Numbered from the stretch's first letter, positions 1-7,643 are shown. The stretch is 19,402 bases of DNA from JAUZQZ01 sp964492105 (GCA_964492105.1 CAZBJB010000030.1:1-19402), one strand, 5' to 3'. A program made the numbers and translations. Notes: generated by a model not told the origin, from the sequence alone.

Positions 1-116
1 TTAATAACTCCGAAGATCGTGTCTATCTGATGAATGGCCTAGCCGAATATTTACACAAATACTGCCGCAACCCTTTGATCCGTCTGGCATTCCGAGGAAT
101 CATTCACCACCCATGA
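1..116 (+). CDS. C-terminal fragment of an unidentified protein (cut by left edge)
   Basis: The third reading frame is open from base 3 to a TGA at 114-116, giving 37 residues that end in FRGIIHHP. The residue mix (EDRVYLMNGLAEYLHKY near the start) looks like a real folded protein rather than a shadow frame, and no competing frame is open here. I do not recognise the family. The gene points the same way as the secreted protein that follows, with a 68-base gap. Only the tail is visible, so its length, start and function cannot be judged. Confidence 0.4.
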   Translation, partial: NNSEDRVYLMNGLAEYLHKYCRNPLIRLAFRGIIHHP

Positions 117-184
117 GGTGACTACATGATGACTTTGTAAGTTCCATGGAGAATGAGGGACTACAATTGCCGAAAGGAGATAAG

Positions 185-727
185 ATGAAAAAAGTTTTCG
201 TAATGTTTACGCTGGCTCTAAATGCGCTGGGCCTGAATATACTGGCAGGCGGTTCATCCGTCGCGGCTGAAAATAGTGGCGGCTTGAAAGCGCCCATGGT
301 GGAACCGGTACGAGGCAGTGTCTCAAGCGGAAATCAGGAAGCCGACCGTGCCGCGAAATTAAAAGCCAAAATAAAGGCAATTGAAGAACGTCGGCTTCAC
401 CCACCAAAGGAGGTAGCGAAACCTGTTCCTCTATACCGCAGGAACGTGCGCGGGACCAAAGAGATCAAGGAGAAAGAGAAATTATCGAAGGATGCCGGAA
501 AACGAGGCACCGCCAAGCTGAAGTCCTATATACATGCGATTTTCGGCAGATTCGAGTCTGCCGATATGAGAAATTACATTGCAGAACATGGGCATTCCGG
601 TGGAAATACCGACAGCATGAGGGGGATGAGCTTCAAGGAACGTTTGAAATTGAAATTGAAAAAGCAACAGCAAAGAAATGAGGCGAGAAAAGAGGCGATT
701 GCCGAACGCTATAAGAATCGACGATAG
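185..727 (+). CDS. Small secreted Lys/Arg-rich protein of unknown function
   Basis: This is a 180-residue protein of no family I recognise. The start at 185 is chosen over an in-frame ATG at 146 because AAGGAG lies just upstream (about 174-179) and because it gives a clean signal peptide: a KK start, a hydrophobic stretch to about residue 20, and a probable cleavage after SSVAA near residue 28. The mature part is rich in Lys, Arg and Glu, with short charged runs around residues 55-115 and a very basic helical C-terminus (KLKLKKQQQRNEARK type). This suggests a coiled or extended periplasmic or secreted polycation. There are no Cys residues in the mature part and no obvious enzyme motif. The 3' end overlaps the convergent ilvA 3' end by 19 bases. 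Function unknown. Confidence 0.7.
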   Translation: MKKVFVMFTLALNALGLNILAGGSSVAAENSGGLKAPMVEPVRGSVSSGNQEADRAAKLKAKIKAIEERRLHPPKEVAKPVPLYRRNVRGTKEIKEKEKLSKDAGKRGTAKLKSYIHAIFGRFESADMRNYIAEHGHSGGNTDSMRGMSFKERLKLKLKKQQQRNEARKEAIAERYKNRR

Positions 728-2217
728 GCGGGGTTGGCGGATTCGTTCACATAGGTATAGCCAAGATCATCAAGAAACGTGTTTAATTCGCCTCGTTCCG
801 GCACAGGAACCTCAAGCCCGACCAGCACGCGCCCGAACGCCGCGCCGTGATTGCGGTAGTGAAATAATGAAATATTCCAGCGTCCGGCGGATTCGGTCAG
901 GAATTTAAGCAGGGCGCCAGGGCGTTCGGGAAAATCGAAACGGTAGACGACTTCGTCACGGACCTCTTCGCTACGCCCGCCAACCAGATGCCGGATGTGC
1001 AGTTTCGCCAGCTCATTGTCCATCAGATTGATTACGGAATAATGACTGTTTTCCAATGTGGATTGAATGGCCTCCGCATCCTTTCCCCCACTGATGCCAA
1101 TACCAACAAAGATATGAGCCTCTGTGCGACCGGCCAGGCGATAATTGAATTCGGTGATGACCCGGCCTTCAAGAATTTTACAGAACTGAAGGAATGAACC
1201 CGGTTGTTCCGGAATGGTGACGGCAAACAGGGCCTCGTGTTTTTCCCCCATCTCCGTACGTTCCGCTACATGCCGCATCCGATCAAAATTCATGTTGGCG
1301 CCACTGTTAATGCAGGCCAGTACCTGGCCATGCGTACCTTCTCGCACCACATATTTCTTCATACCGGCCACACCCAGCGCTCCGGCCGGTTCGACGAGGG
1401 TTCGATTGTCGTCAAAGATATCCTTGATGGCGGCGCATATTTCGTCCGTGTCCACCAAAATAATTTCATCCACGAAACGCCTGGTGAGATCAAATGTGTG
1501 CTTACCCACCTGTTTGACGGCGACGCCATCGGCAAATATACCGACATGATCCAGTTTTACCCGTTTATTGGCTTGAATGGATTGATACATGGCAGCCGAA
1601 TCCATTGGTTCCACGCCAATGACACGGGTGCCCGGTGAATATTCCTTCAAATACACGGCCATACCGGAAATCAGGCCGCCGCCGCCGATGGGAACAAATA
1701 CCGCATCCATCTCCTTTGGGGACTGATGCAGTATTTCCTTGGCAATGGTGCCCTGACCGGCAATCACCAGCGGATCATCGTAGGGGTGGACGAAATGCAG
1801 GCCGGTCTTATCCATCAGGAGGTAAGCATGTTCACAGGCATCGGAATAGGAATTACCATGTAGCACCACGGTTGCGCCCATGGATACAACGGCTTTGACC
1901 TTGATGTCCGGCGTTGTGTTCGGCATGACGATGGTCGCTGTGCAACCGCGCCGTTTCGCACTCATGGCGACACCCTGTGCGTGATTACCGGCCGAGGCGC
2001 AGATGACGCCCCTGGCGCATTCTTCCCCGCTCATGTGTGCGATTTTATTGTAGGCGCCCCGCAACTTGAATGAGAAAACCGGTTGCAAATCCTCCCGCTT
2101 GAACAACACTTCGTTGTGCAACCGGGTCGATAATTTAGGCGCCAGTTCCAGCGGCGTTTCGCGGGCAATGTCATAGACCCGTGCGTGTTCGATGGCATCA
2201 AGGTATAAATTCGACAT
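709..2217 (-). CDS. ilvA: Threonine ammonia-lyase (threonine deaminase), biosynthetic
   Basis: This 502-residue PLP enzyme converts threonine to 2-oxobutanoate and ammonia, the committed step of isoleucine synthesis in the cytoplasm. The N-terminal catalytic domain (about 1-320) has the PLP lysine K51 in FSFKLRGA, the SAGNHAQG loop at about 75-82 and the glycine-rich phosphate-binding loop GGGGL at 178-182. The C-terminal half carries two ACT-like regulatory repeats, about 325-400 (FAVTIPEQPGSF) and 415-490 (YRFDFPERPGAL). These are typical of the long, isoleucine-inhibited biosynthetic form rather than the short catabolic TdcB. The length matches the family. The ATG at 2217 has no strong ribosome site. 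The gene is divergent from pabC, and its start codon nearly coincides with one possible pabC start. Its 3' end overlaps the convergent secreted-protein gene. Confidence 0.96.
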   Translation of the reverse strand: MSNLYLDAIEHARVYDIARETPLELAPKLSTRLHNEVLFKREDLQPVFSFKLRGAYNKIAHMSGEECARGVICASAGNHAQGVAMSAKRRGCTATIVMPNTTPDIKVKAVVSMGATVVLHGNSYSDACEHAYLLMDKTGLHFVHPYDDPLVIAGQGTIAKEILHQSPKEMDAVFVPIGGGGLISGMAVYLKEYSPGTRVIGVEPMDSAAMYQSIQANKRVKLDHVGIFADGVAVKQVGKHTFDLTRRFVDEIILVDTDEICAAIKDIFDDNRTLVEPAGALGVAGMKKYVVREGTHGQVLACINSGANMNFDRMRHVAERTEMGEKHEALFAVTIPEQPGSFLQFCKILEGRVITEFNYRLAGRTEAHIFVGIGISGGKDAEAIQSTLENSHYSVINLMDNELAKLHIRHLVGGRSEEVRDEVVYRFDFPERPGALLKFLTESAGRWNISLFHYRNHGAAFGRVLVGLEVPVPERGELNTFLDDLGYTYVNESANPAYRRFL

Positions 2218-2250
2218 GTGGACTTATATCACAACAGCGTCGATCATAAA

Positions 2251-2279
2251 AGGAGGAAGCGATGCAGGGTACATGGTGA
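2251..2279 (+). promoter_or_regulatory. Strong ribosome site followed by a five-codon minigene overlapping the pabC start
   Basis: AGGAGG at 2251-2256 is ideally spaced (5 bases) from ATG 2262. That frame reads only Met-Gln-Gly-Thr-Trp before TGA at 2277-2279. The putative in-frame pabC ATG (2273) lies inside this minigene and could be reached by reinitiation or coupling. It could also be chance, or a sign that pabC starts elsewhere. Confidence 0.35.
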
Positions 2280-3055
2280 CGGATACAGAAGACCGGGGAC
2301 TGCTGTACGCGGAAGCCTGTTTCGAGACCTTTCGTGTGATTGACGGAGCAATCTTTGATTGGCAGGGGCACGCAACGCGCCTGCGCTTGGGGTTGGGGCT
2401 GTTTGGCCTTGATATGCCGGACGGGCTCAAGCAACGATGTCTGGCTCAGGCGGCGAAACAGGGTGACGATGTGCTGCAACGTATCACGGTGACGGGAGGA
2501 GGCGCATCGCGAGGATTGTTGGCAAACGATGAGCGAAGCGTCGGTATCTATATTCAAGGCAGGGCATACGAAGCAAGGACAGCGGCAGTGCACGTATGCA
2601 CGGTGATATGGCCGCTGCCATTATATCCCCGGCCCGCCAAATTGACGGCGGACTACGCGCAGACTATTCGTGGCTTGCATGACCTCAGGAGCAGGGGATT
2701 GCTTGCCGAAGACAGGGAAGCGCTGATTACTGATACGGATATGCTGTATTCAGCCCCGACTTCCAACATTCTATTGTGGGTGGATGGCGTATGGCTGACG
2801 CCCGATGCGGATGTTGTCGTACCGGGGGTCGTGCGTCATGCCTTGATTGATGCCGGGGTTGTGCGCGCCCGCGTGTGTCCGCGAAGCCTTGCCGACAGGT
2901 GTGAAGCGATGGCACTGGTGAACAGTGGCTGGTTTATCCGGCCTGTGACCTCCATGAACGGTCGTCCGTTGCACACGCATGCCGCCCTCTTTGAACAGCT
3001 TGTTTCGGTACTCGCGGGTCAGTCGGGCATACCGGAGGAGCTTCCATGCGGTTGA
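2273..3055 (+). CDS. pabC: Aminodeoxychorismate lyase (class IV PLP aminotransferase fold)
   Basis: PabC converts 4-amino-4-deoxychorismate to p-aminobenzoate and pyruvate for folate synthesis. The family signature DRGLLYAEACFETFRV lies close to the N-terminus. The body follows the class IV fold, with TDTDMLYSAPTSNILLW in the PLP pocket region and a late VNSGWFIRPVTSM segment. Position directly before mltG, with a 10-base overlap, matches the common pabC-mltG-tmk-holB order. The start is uncertain. ATG 2273 gives 260 residues but leaves only six before DRG, while ATG 2216 adds 19 residues and collides with the ilvA start codon. The best Shine-Dalgarno nearby (AGGAGG, 2251-2256) is 5 bases before an out-of-frame ATG at 2262. 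A class IV branched-chain or D-amino acid aminotransferase is less likely given the context. Confidence 0.85.
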   Translation: MVTDTEDRGLLYAEACFETFRVIDGAIFDWQGHATRLRLGLGLFGLDMPDGLKQRCLAQAAKQGDDVLQRITVTGGGASRGLLANDERSVGIYIQGRAYEARTAAVHVCTVIWPLPLYPRPAKLTADYAQTIRGLHDLRSRGLLAEDREALITDTDMLYSAPTSNILLWVDGVWLTPDADVVVPGVVRHALIDAGVVRARVCPRSLADRCEAMALVNSGWFIRPVTSMNGRPLHTHAALFEQLVSVLAGQSGIPEELPCG

Positions 3056-4008
3056 AATCATTATGCTTCCTGCTGGCGGTGGTGTTCATGGCCTTTTCGG
3101 CGGGAGAGGTGTGGCTGCCCATACGGCCGAAAGGTATTGTGGACGTACATATCCCCGCGGGCATCTCCGGCCGGGAAGTCGGAGAACGATTGCAGCATGC
3201 CGGCGTGATTCGTTCGGCCCTGGTTTTTCGCATATTGTCAGAAATGAGCGGAATGTCCGCCCGTCTCCAAAGCGGCTATTACCGTTTTGAATCTGCCGCG
3301 AATGCGTGGCAGGTGCTGGAACGCATGCATAACGGAGACGCAACCTTTTACCGGGTGACCATCCCGGAAGGCCTGCATACGGATGCGGTACTCGCGTTAC
3401 TGGCAAGGAAAACGGGGACGGGAAGGAATCTCTGGGACAGCGCCCTGCGCAAGCTTCTTGGCGACGCCAAGGCGGAAGGCCGTTTGCTGCCCGAGACCTA
3501 TACTTACCGAAAACCCGTTCGGCCCGAGACGATGCTTTCCCGGATGATTCAGGCTCAGGACGCCTTCATTAAAAAGATATCTTCAGACCGGGCGGATGCC
3601 GAGAGTCTCCGCATTGCCGCCTCAATTGTGGAAAAAGAAACGGCCGTGGACAAGGAACGTCCGTGGGTTGCGGCCGTGATTCGTAATCGGCTTGAGAAGC
3701 ATATGGTGCTTCAAATGGATTCGACCGTTATTTATGGCCTGTGGAAGGAAGACGGAATATCCTCCGCCCATCTTCACAAGTCCGACATGAAACACGATAC
3801 GCCATGGAATACCTATATACACAAAGGGCTACCAGCTACGCCGATTTGTAATCCCGGCAAGGCCAGCCTTCTGGCTGCCGCTCGTCCCGCCGATGTGGAT
3901 TATCTTTATTTCGTCGCGGATGGACACGGCGGCCATGCCTTTGCCAGCACATTAGCGGAACACGAGAAGAATGTCCGACGATGGCTGAAGTTTGAGCGCA
4001 GTCAATGA
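3046..4008 (+). CDS. mltG: Endolytic murein transglycosylase MltG (YceG family)
   Basis: MltG cleaves nascent peptidoglycan glycan strands within the chain and is thought to set chain length and release strands from the membrane. The 320-residue protein starts with one membrane anchor (residues 4-24). A LysM-like region follows (about 30-105, VDVHIPAGISGREVGERL), then the YceG catalytic domain. The catalytic Glu is E196 in ASIVEKET, matching E. coli E218, followed by QMDSTVIYG (223-231) and a TPWNTYIHKGLPATPICNP segment (252-270) typical of the active site. The length is normal. The ATG overlaps the end of pabC by 10 bases, implying translational coupling. The enzyme acts on the periplasmic face of the inner membrane. 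Confidence 0.96.
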   Translation: MRLKSLCFLLAVVFMAFSAGEVWLPIRPKGIVDVHIPAGISGREVGERLQHAGVIRSALVFRILSEMSGMSARLQSGYYRFESAANAWQVLERMHNGDATFYRVTIPEGLHTDAVLALLARKTGTGRNLWDSALRKLLGDAKAEGRLLPETYTYRKPVRPETMLSRMIQAQDAFIKKISSDRADAESLRIAASIVEKETAVDKERPWVAAVIRNRLEKHMVLQMDSTVIYGLWKEDGISSAHLHKSDMKHDTPWNTYIHKGLPATPICNPGKASLLAAARPADVDYLYFVADGHGGHAFASTLAEHEKNVRRWLKFERSQ

Positions 4009-4076
4009 AATATTTTGATCCCGTGATGATCGCCGTGCGACTTCCCGAGCAGGTGGTGGTACGTTTCAGGAGTTTG

Positions 4077-4302
4077 TTAACCTGAACTATTCATAAATCG
4101 CCGTGATGATTGCGCCTGCCTGTGCGTGCCGCACGCAGACAGGCTGGGCCTTTGTCCGCAACGGATTCAGAGGAGGGAGGCCGTAGAGCCATGCATACGG
4201 ACGATCGACGAAGAATTCGGTGCGGCTGTCTGCGTGCATCGCACAGGCAGGGACAAAGGAACAAGCAAGGCTATGGCAGCATTTATGAATAGTTCAGGTT
4301 AA
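4077..4302. mobile_element. 218-bp miniature inverted-repeat element flanked by TTAA (copy A)
   Basis: Perfect 18-base terminal inverted repeats, CCTGAACTATTCATAAAT at 4081-4098 and its reverse complement at 4281-4298, enclose 182 bases with no convincing gene. TTAA flanks both ends (4077-4080 and 4299-4302), as expected for a target-site duplication. Because TTAA is its own complement, it could instead extend the repeat. The interior has a hairpin of CCTGTGCGTGC type (about 4120-4144) and a partly related inverted segment near 4229-4258, so the whole unit can fold on itself. It separates mltG from tmk in an operon that is usually contiguous and ends right at the tmk ribosome site. CCTG-starting ends with a 4-base duplication recall IS1380-type insertion sequences, but that assignment is inference. 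Confidence 0.8.
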
Positions 4303-4315
4303 AGGGGCGTGTAAA

Positions 4316-4933
4316 TTGATCGGACGCTTTATTACGTTTGAGGGTGTGGATGGGTGCGGCAAGACCACGCAACGGGAACTGACAGTGGCATGGCTGCGTG
4401 AACAGAACCACGTGGTCGTGGAAACCTTCGAGCCGGGCGCCAGCGGGTTGGGCGCGGGAATACGCCGTTTGTTGCTGAGTGGCGAGTATCTCCCCGTGCC
4501 GGAAGCGGAGCTGATGTTGTTTCTTGCTGATCGCGCTCAACACGTGCGGGAGGTGATCCGGCCTGCGCTTGAGTCGGGCGCGGTGGTGCTTTGTGATCGT
4601 TATACGGATTCCACGCGCGCCTACCAGTTGGCGGGACGGAACTTGAATGCGGGTGTGCTGGATACGATGCTGGAGATTGCCGAACTCGGTTTCCGGCCTG
4701 ATGTAACATTGTGGTTTGATCTGCCCGTGTCCGAGGCATTGAGCCGCATGCATGGACGTGCAGCCGCCGGCGAGGCTTCCACGCGCATGGATGATGAACG
4801 CCAAGCCTTTCACGAAGCCGTACGGAATGGCTTTCTATCTGTTTTTGAGGCGGAACCGGATCGGGTGCATCGCGTTGATGCATCGGGAAACGTGGAGGAG
4901 GTGCAAAAACGTGTACGCGAAATACTGTCATGA
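4316..4933 (+). CDS. tmk: Thymidylate kinase
   Basis: Tmk phosphorylates dTMP to dTDP with ATP, an essential step to dTTP. The 205-residue protein has the P-loop GVDGCGKT (residues 10-17), the DRYTDST motif (94-100) that binds nucleotide and Mg, and an arginine-containing lid around RMHGRAAAGEASTR (144-157). The start is TTG at 4316: AAGGGG at 4302-4307 lies 8 bases before it, and the family N-terminus (RFITFEG) follows at once. Odd point: the usual TREPGGT motif reads TFEPGAS (38-43), replacing the conserved Arg. The ribosome site begins immediately after the inserted element, so the insertion may have changed how tmk is transcribed. holB follows after 27 bases. Confidence 0.95.
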   Translation: MIGRFITFEGVDGCGKTTQRELTVAWLREQNHVVVETFEPGASGLGAGIRRLLLSGEYLPVPEAELMLFLADRAQHVREVIRPALESGAVVLCDRYTDSTRAYQLAGRNLNAGVLDTMLEIAELGFRPDVTLWFDLPVSEALSRMHGRAAAGEASTRMDDERQAFHEAVRNGFLSVFEAEPDRVHRVDASGNVEEVQKRVREILS

Positions 4934-4960
4934 ATCGTCCGGGCCAGTCGGCATGATCAC

Positions 4961-5911
4961 ATGACAGGGCATGGGGATATCTACGCACGATTTCTCAACG
5001 GCTTAAGCAGGGGAGCGTTGCACCATGCATGGTTGTTGCATGGCCCTGCGGGCATTGGCAAGGCCATGCTGGGTTTTGAAATGGCGCGGGCCTATTTGTG
5101 CGAAAGAAATCAGCCTCTATCCCCCGCCCATGAAGCATGTGGTACGTGTCATGCGTGCCATATGATGGCCGCGGGCAGTCATCCGGATTTTCTGCCGGTG
5201 GAACGGGAATGGAATAAGGAGAAAACACACCTGAAACGGGATGTGAACGTGGATCAGGCACGTGATTTGCTGTCATTTTTGTCTTTGAGCGGCACACAAA
5301 GCGACAGACGGGTGGTGCTGATGCATGAGGCTGAAAAAATGAATTTGCAGGCAGCGAACGCGTTGTTGAAAGGGCTGGAGGAACCCGTGCCTGGCAGGCT
5401 GTTGATTCTGGTATGTGAAGATATGATGTCCGTACCGGTGACGGTTCGCTCACGTTGTTTGTTACAGGCAATGACGCCGTTGCACGACGATGAGTGTCGG
5501 CAGGTATTGCGTGTTATGGGCATGGAGGGTAAAATGCTGGACTTCGCTACACGGTTGGCGCGTGGACAACCCGGTAAGGTTGCCTCACTGGTGGATAAGG
5601 ATATTGCCGATGCCTTACTGGACTGGGATCGCCTGACCGTGGATATTGCGCGGACGGATATTGGTCGCTTGCAGGACTGGATCGGTCGGTATGTCCGCAA
5701 GATTCCGCATGTATTGGTCGCTGATATCGTGTTGGATCGTCTGGAATCCGCCATGCGGGAAAATCGTGATTTTCATGCCTTTGATGCACTGATGGATACG
5801 GTACGCGATCTGGCCGTATGGCCGACTGAAGTGCGGCGCCGGACGCTGAATCCCGCCACGACACTGCTGGCGCATATGCTGTCTTTGCGTATAGCCTTAC
5901 GGACAACCTGA
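4961..5911 (+). CDS. holB: DNA polymerase III subunit delta-prime
   Basis: This is the clamp-loader subunit that works with gamma/tau and delta to place the sliding clamp on DNA. The 316-residue AAA+ protein has the degenerate P-loop GPAGIGKA (28-35), which lacks the Thr/Ser needed for ATP hydrolysis, as is normal for delta-prime. A zinc site is formed by C47, C60, C63 and C66 (CGTCHACH). NALLKGLEEPVPGRLLILV and the sensor-like RSRC follow. It comes 27 bases after tmk, the usual order. Its TGA stop (5909-5911) lies inside the left terminal repeat of the following element (copy B), so the last codons border an insertion and the native C-terminus may have been slightly altered. Confidence 0.94.
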   Translation: MTGHGDIYARFLNGLSRGALHHAWLLHGPAGIGKAMLGFEMARAYLCERNQPLSPAHEACGTCHACHMMAAGSHPDFLPVEREWNKEKTHLKRDVNVDQARDLLSFLSLSGTQSDRRVVLMHEAEKMNLQAANALLKGLEEPVPGRLLILVCEDMMSVPVTVRSRCLLQAMTPLHDDECRQVLRVMGMEGKMLDFATRLARGQPGKVASLVDKDIADALLDWDRLTVDIARTDIGRLQDWIGRYVRKIPHVLVADIVLDRLESAMRENRDFHAFDALMDTVRDLAVWPTEVRRRTLNPATTLLAHMLSLRIALRTT

Positions 5912-6071
5912 GCCATTCATAAACCCAAGATCCGACATTGACATGCGGCATGCGCCGCATGCCAATGTCGGATCCCGGGATAAATGTCGCCATGCCTTTG
6001 CCTGTTCCCTTGTCCCTGCCTGTCTGCGTGCGGCAGGCGCAATCATCACGCTGGTTTATGAATCATGCAGG
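5907..6071. mobile_element. 165-bp miniature inverted-repeat element (copy B) between holB and metG
   Basis: The left end CCTGAGCCATTCATAAAC (5907-5924) and the inverted right end (6054-6071, reading CCTGCATGATTCATAAAC) agree at 14 of 18 bases. Both match the ends of copy A in the CCTG and ATTCATAAA parts. The right flank is CTAA (TTAG on the other strand) and the left flank is ACAA, so any duplication has decayed. The segment just inside the right end (about 6020-6050, TGCCTGTCTGCGTGCGGCAG) is the inverted counterpart of the copy A interior, confirming kinship. A 46-base palindrome fills the left half. No coding capacity was seen. The left end provides the holB stop codon. Confidence 0.75.
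5929..5974. repeat. 46-base near-perfect palindrome
   Basis: The arms begin GATCCGACATTG and end CAATGTCGGATC, and the ATGCGGC/GCCGCAT cores continue the stem. Only one arm pair (a G-T wobble as RNA) and the four central bases break symmetry. It would form a very stable hairpin or cruciform in the holB-metG spacer. No T-run follows on either strand, so it is not a standard intrinsic terminator, though it could stabilise the holB mRNA end. Confidence 0.75.
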
Positions 6072-6099
6072 CTAAATCAATAACGGGGATATCGGGGAA

Positions 6100-7635
6100 A
6101 TGAAAAATTATTACGTCACCACGCCCATCTATTATGTGAATGATGAGCCGCATCTGGGGCATCTGTATACCACGATTGCCGCTGACGTTCTGGCGCGGTT
6201 TCAACGCATGTCGGGACGCGATGTGTTGTTCCTTACCGGGGTTGACGAACACGGACAGAAGGTGGAACAAGCAGCGGAAAAACGTGGTATCGCACCGATT
6301 GATCTGGCCGATACCGTGGTTAAACGCTACAGGAATCTATGGTCGCGATTTTCCATTTCAAATGATGATTTTATTCGGACTACGGAGGAGAGGCACAAAA
6401 ACGCAGTCGCTGAAATGTGGCGCAGGCTGACTGCGGCGGGAGCTATCTATAAAGGGTTTTACGAAGACTGGTATTGTATTCCCTGCGAGACCTACTGGAC
6501 GGGCACGCAACTTAAGGATGTCGATGCACGGGGGAAAAAAATATGCCCTGATTGCGGACGGAGCGTGGATCGGGTCAGGGAGGAATCGTATTTCCTTCGT
6601 CTGGGTGATTATCAGAAACGGCTGCTGGCATATATTCATGAACATCCCGATTTTATCGGGCCGGTTTCACGGCGTAATGAGGTGTTGCGTTTCATTGAAG
6701 GTGGTCTACGCGATTTATCCATCTCCCGCACCACTTTTTCCTGGGGAATTCCGGTTCCCGGTGATGCCGGGCACGTGGTCTATGTGTGGATCGATGCGCT
6801 TACCAATTATCTGACCGCCGCCGGGTTTCCGGATAAAAAGATGCCGTACTGGCCAGCTGACATACATTTGATCGGTAAGGATATTCTGCGTTTCCATGCC
6901 GTTTACTGGCCATGCATGCTGATGGCCGCCGGATTACCGTTGCCCCGGCGCGTATTCGCACATGGGTGGTGGACTGTAGAAGGTGAAAAGATGAGTAAAT
7001 CCAAGGGAAATGCATTACAGCCTGATGAACTGCTTAAACAATATGATGCGGATGTTATTCGTTATTTTCTATTACGCGAAGTACCGTTCGGCCATGATGG
7101 TGATTTTTCATTCGCGGCTTTGAAGCAGCGTTATAATACGGAACTGGCTAACGATATCGGTAACCTGCTGAACCGCAGCCTTTCGATGTTACATAAATAC
7201 AGGAAGGGGGTGCTTGGGGATGTCGGCAGTGAAGAAGCCCGCGACCGCGCTTTGATGGCGGATGTGGAGGCCATGCGGCGCGGTGTTCAGAAGGCACTGG
7301 ATCGGGAGGCCTTTCATGAAGCGCTGGAGCATATCAATGCCGTCGTGCGGCATGGCAATCGCTATGTCGAGGAAAATGAACCCTGGGTACTGGCCAAGGC
7401 AGATGATAACACGCGCCTGGATACCGTGTTGTATCATCTGGTCGAGACCCTTCGCCTGGTGACGATTCAACTCCTGCCGTTTATGCCGCGAAAGGGTGAA
7501 ACAATGCTCGGCCAAATTCTGAATAAATCGGTGCACATCGGGGATATCACCATGCTCGCGCACGGTGGGTGGGGCTTACTAAAAGCCGGGCATGAATGCG
7601 CCAGGCCAAGCCCTGTTTTTCCACGTATGGAATAA
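6100..7635 (+). CDS. metG: Methionine--tRNA ligase, short form
   Basis: MetG charges tRNA-Met for initiation and elongation. The 511-residue class I synthetase has the signature HLGH (18-21, HIGH type), a knuckle with C126, C129, C149 and C152 in the connective-peptide region, and the KMSKS loop (297-301, EKMSKSKGN). A helical anticodon-binding domain follows to the C-terminus. The end (GGWGLLKAGHE then PSPVFPRME) is the normal end of the short form. It therefore naturally lacks the C-terminal EMAP-like tRNA-binding domain of the E. coli type (about 677 residues) and is not truncated. The ATG at 6100 follows GGGG at 6094-6097. It is the last gene of the plus-strand run, 188 bases after holB, with copy B in between. 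Confidence 0.96.
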   Translation: MKNYYVTTPIYYVNDEPHLGHLYTTIAADVLARFQRMSGRDVLFLTGVDEHGQKVEQAAEKRGIAPIDLADTVVKRYRNLWSRFSISNDDFIRTTEERHKNAVAEMWRRLTAAGAIYKGFYEDWYCIPCETYWTGTQLKDVDARGKKICPDCGRSVDRVREESYFLRLGDYQKRLLAYIHEHPDFIGPVSRRNEVLRFIEGGLRDLSISRTTFSWGIPVPGDAGHVVYVWIDALTNYLTAAGFPDKKMPYWPADIHLIGKDILRFHAVYWPCMLMAAGLPLPRRVFAHGWWTVEGEKMSKSKGNALQPDELLKQYDADVIRYFLLREVPFGHDGDFSFAALKQRYNTELANDIGNLLNRSLSMLHKYRKGVLGDVGSEEARDRALMADVEAMRRGVQKALDREAFHEALEHINAVVRHGNRYVEENEPWVLAKADDNTRLDTVLYHLVETLRLVTIQLLPFMPRKGETMLGQILNKSVHIGDITMLAHGGWGLLKAGHECARPSPVFPRME

Positions 7636-7643
7636 TGGCGACA

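Noticed and set aside
4110..4292. 60-codon open frame inside copy A
   Set aside because: There is no ribosome site, the translation is Arg-rich and repetitive, and the frame ends within the terminal repeat. It is most likely element sequence, not a gene.
4332..4988. Minus-strand open frame of 218 codons opposite tmk
   Set aside because: It has a low-complexity Pro/Arg/His-rich translation typical of an antisense shadow, while tmk motifs are unambiguous on the plus strand.
7621..7635. metG as a truncated gene because it is only 511 residues
   Set aside because: The C-terminal residues are the normal end of the short MetG class, which naturally lacks the extra tRNA-binding domain.
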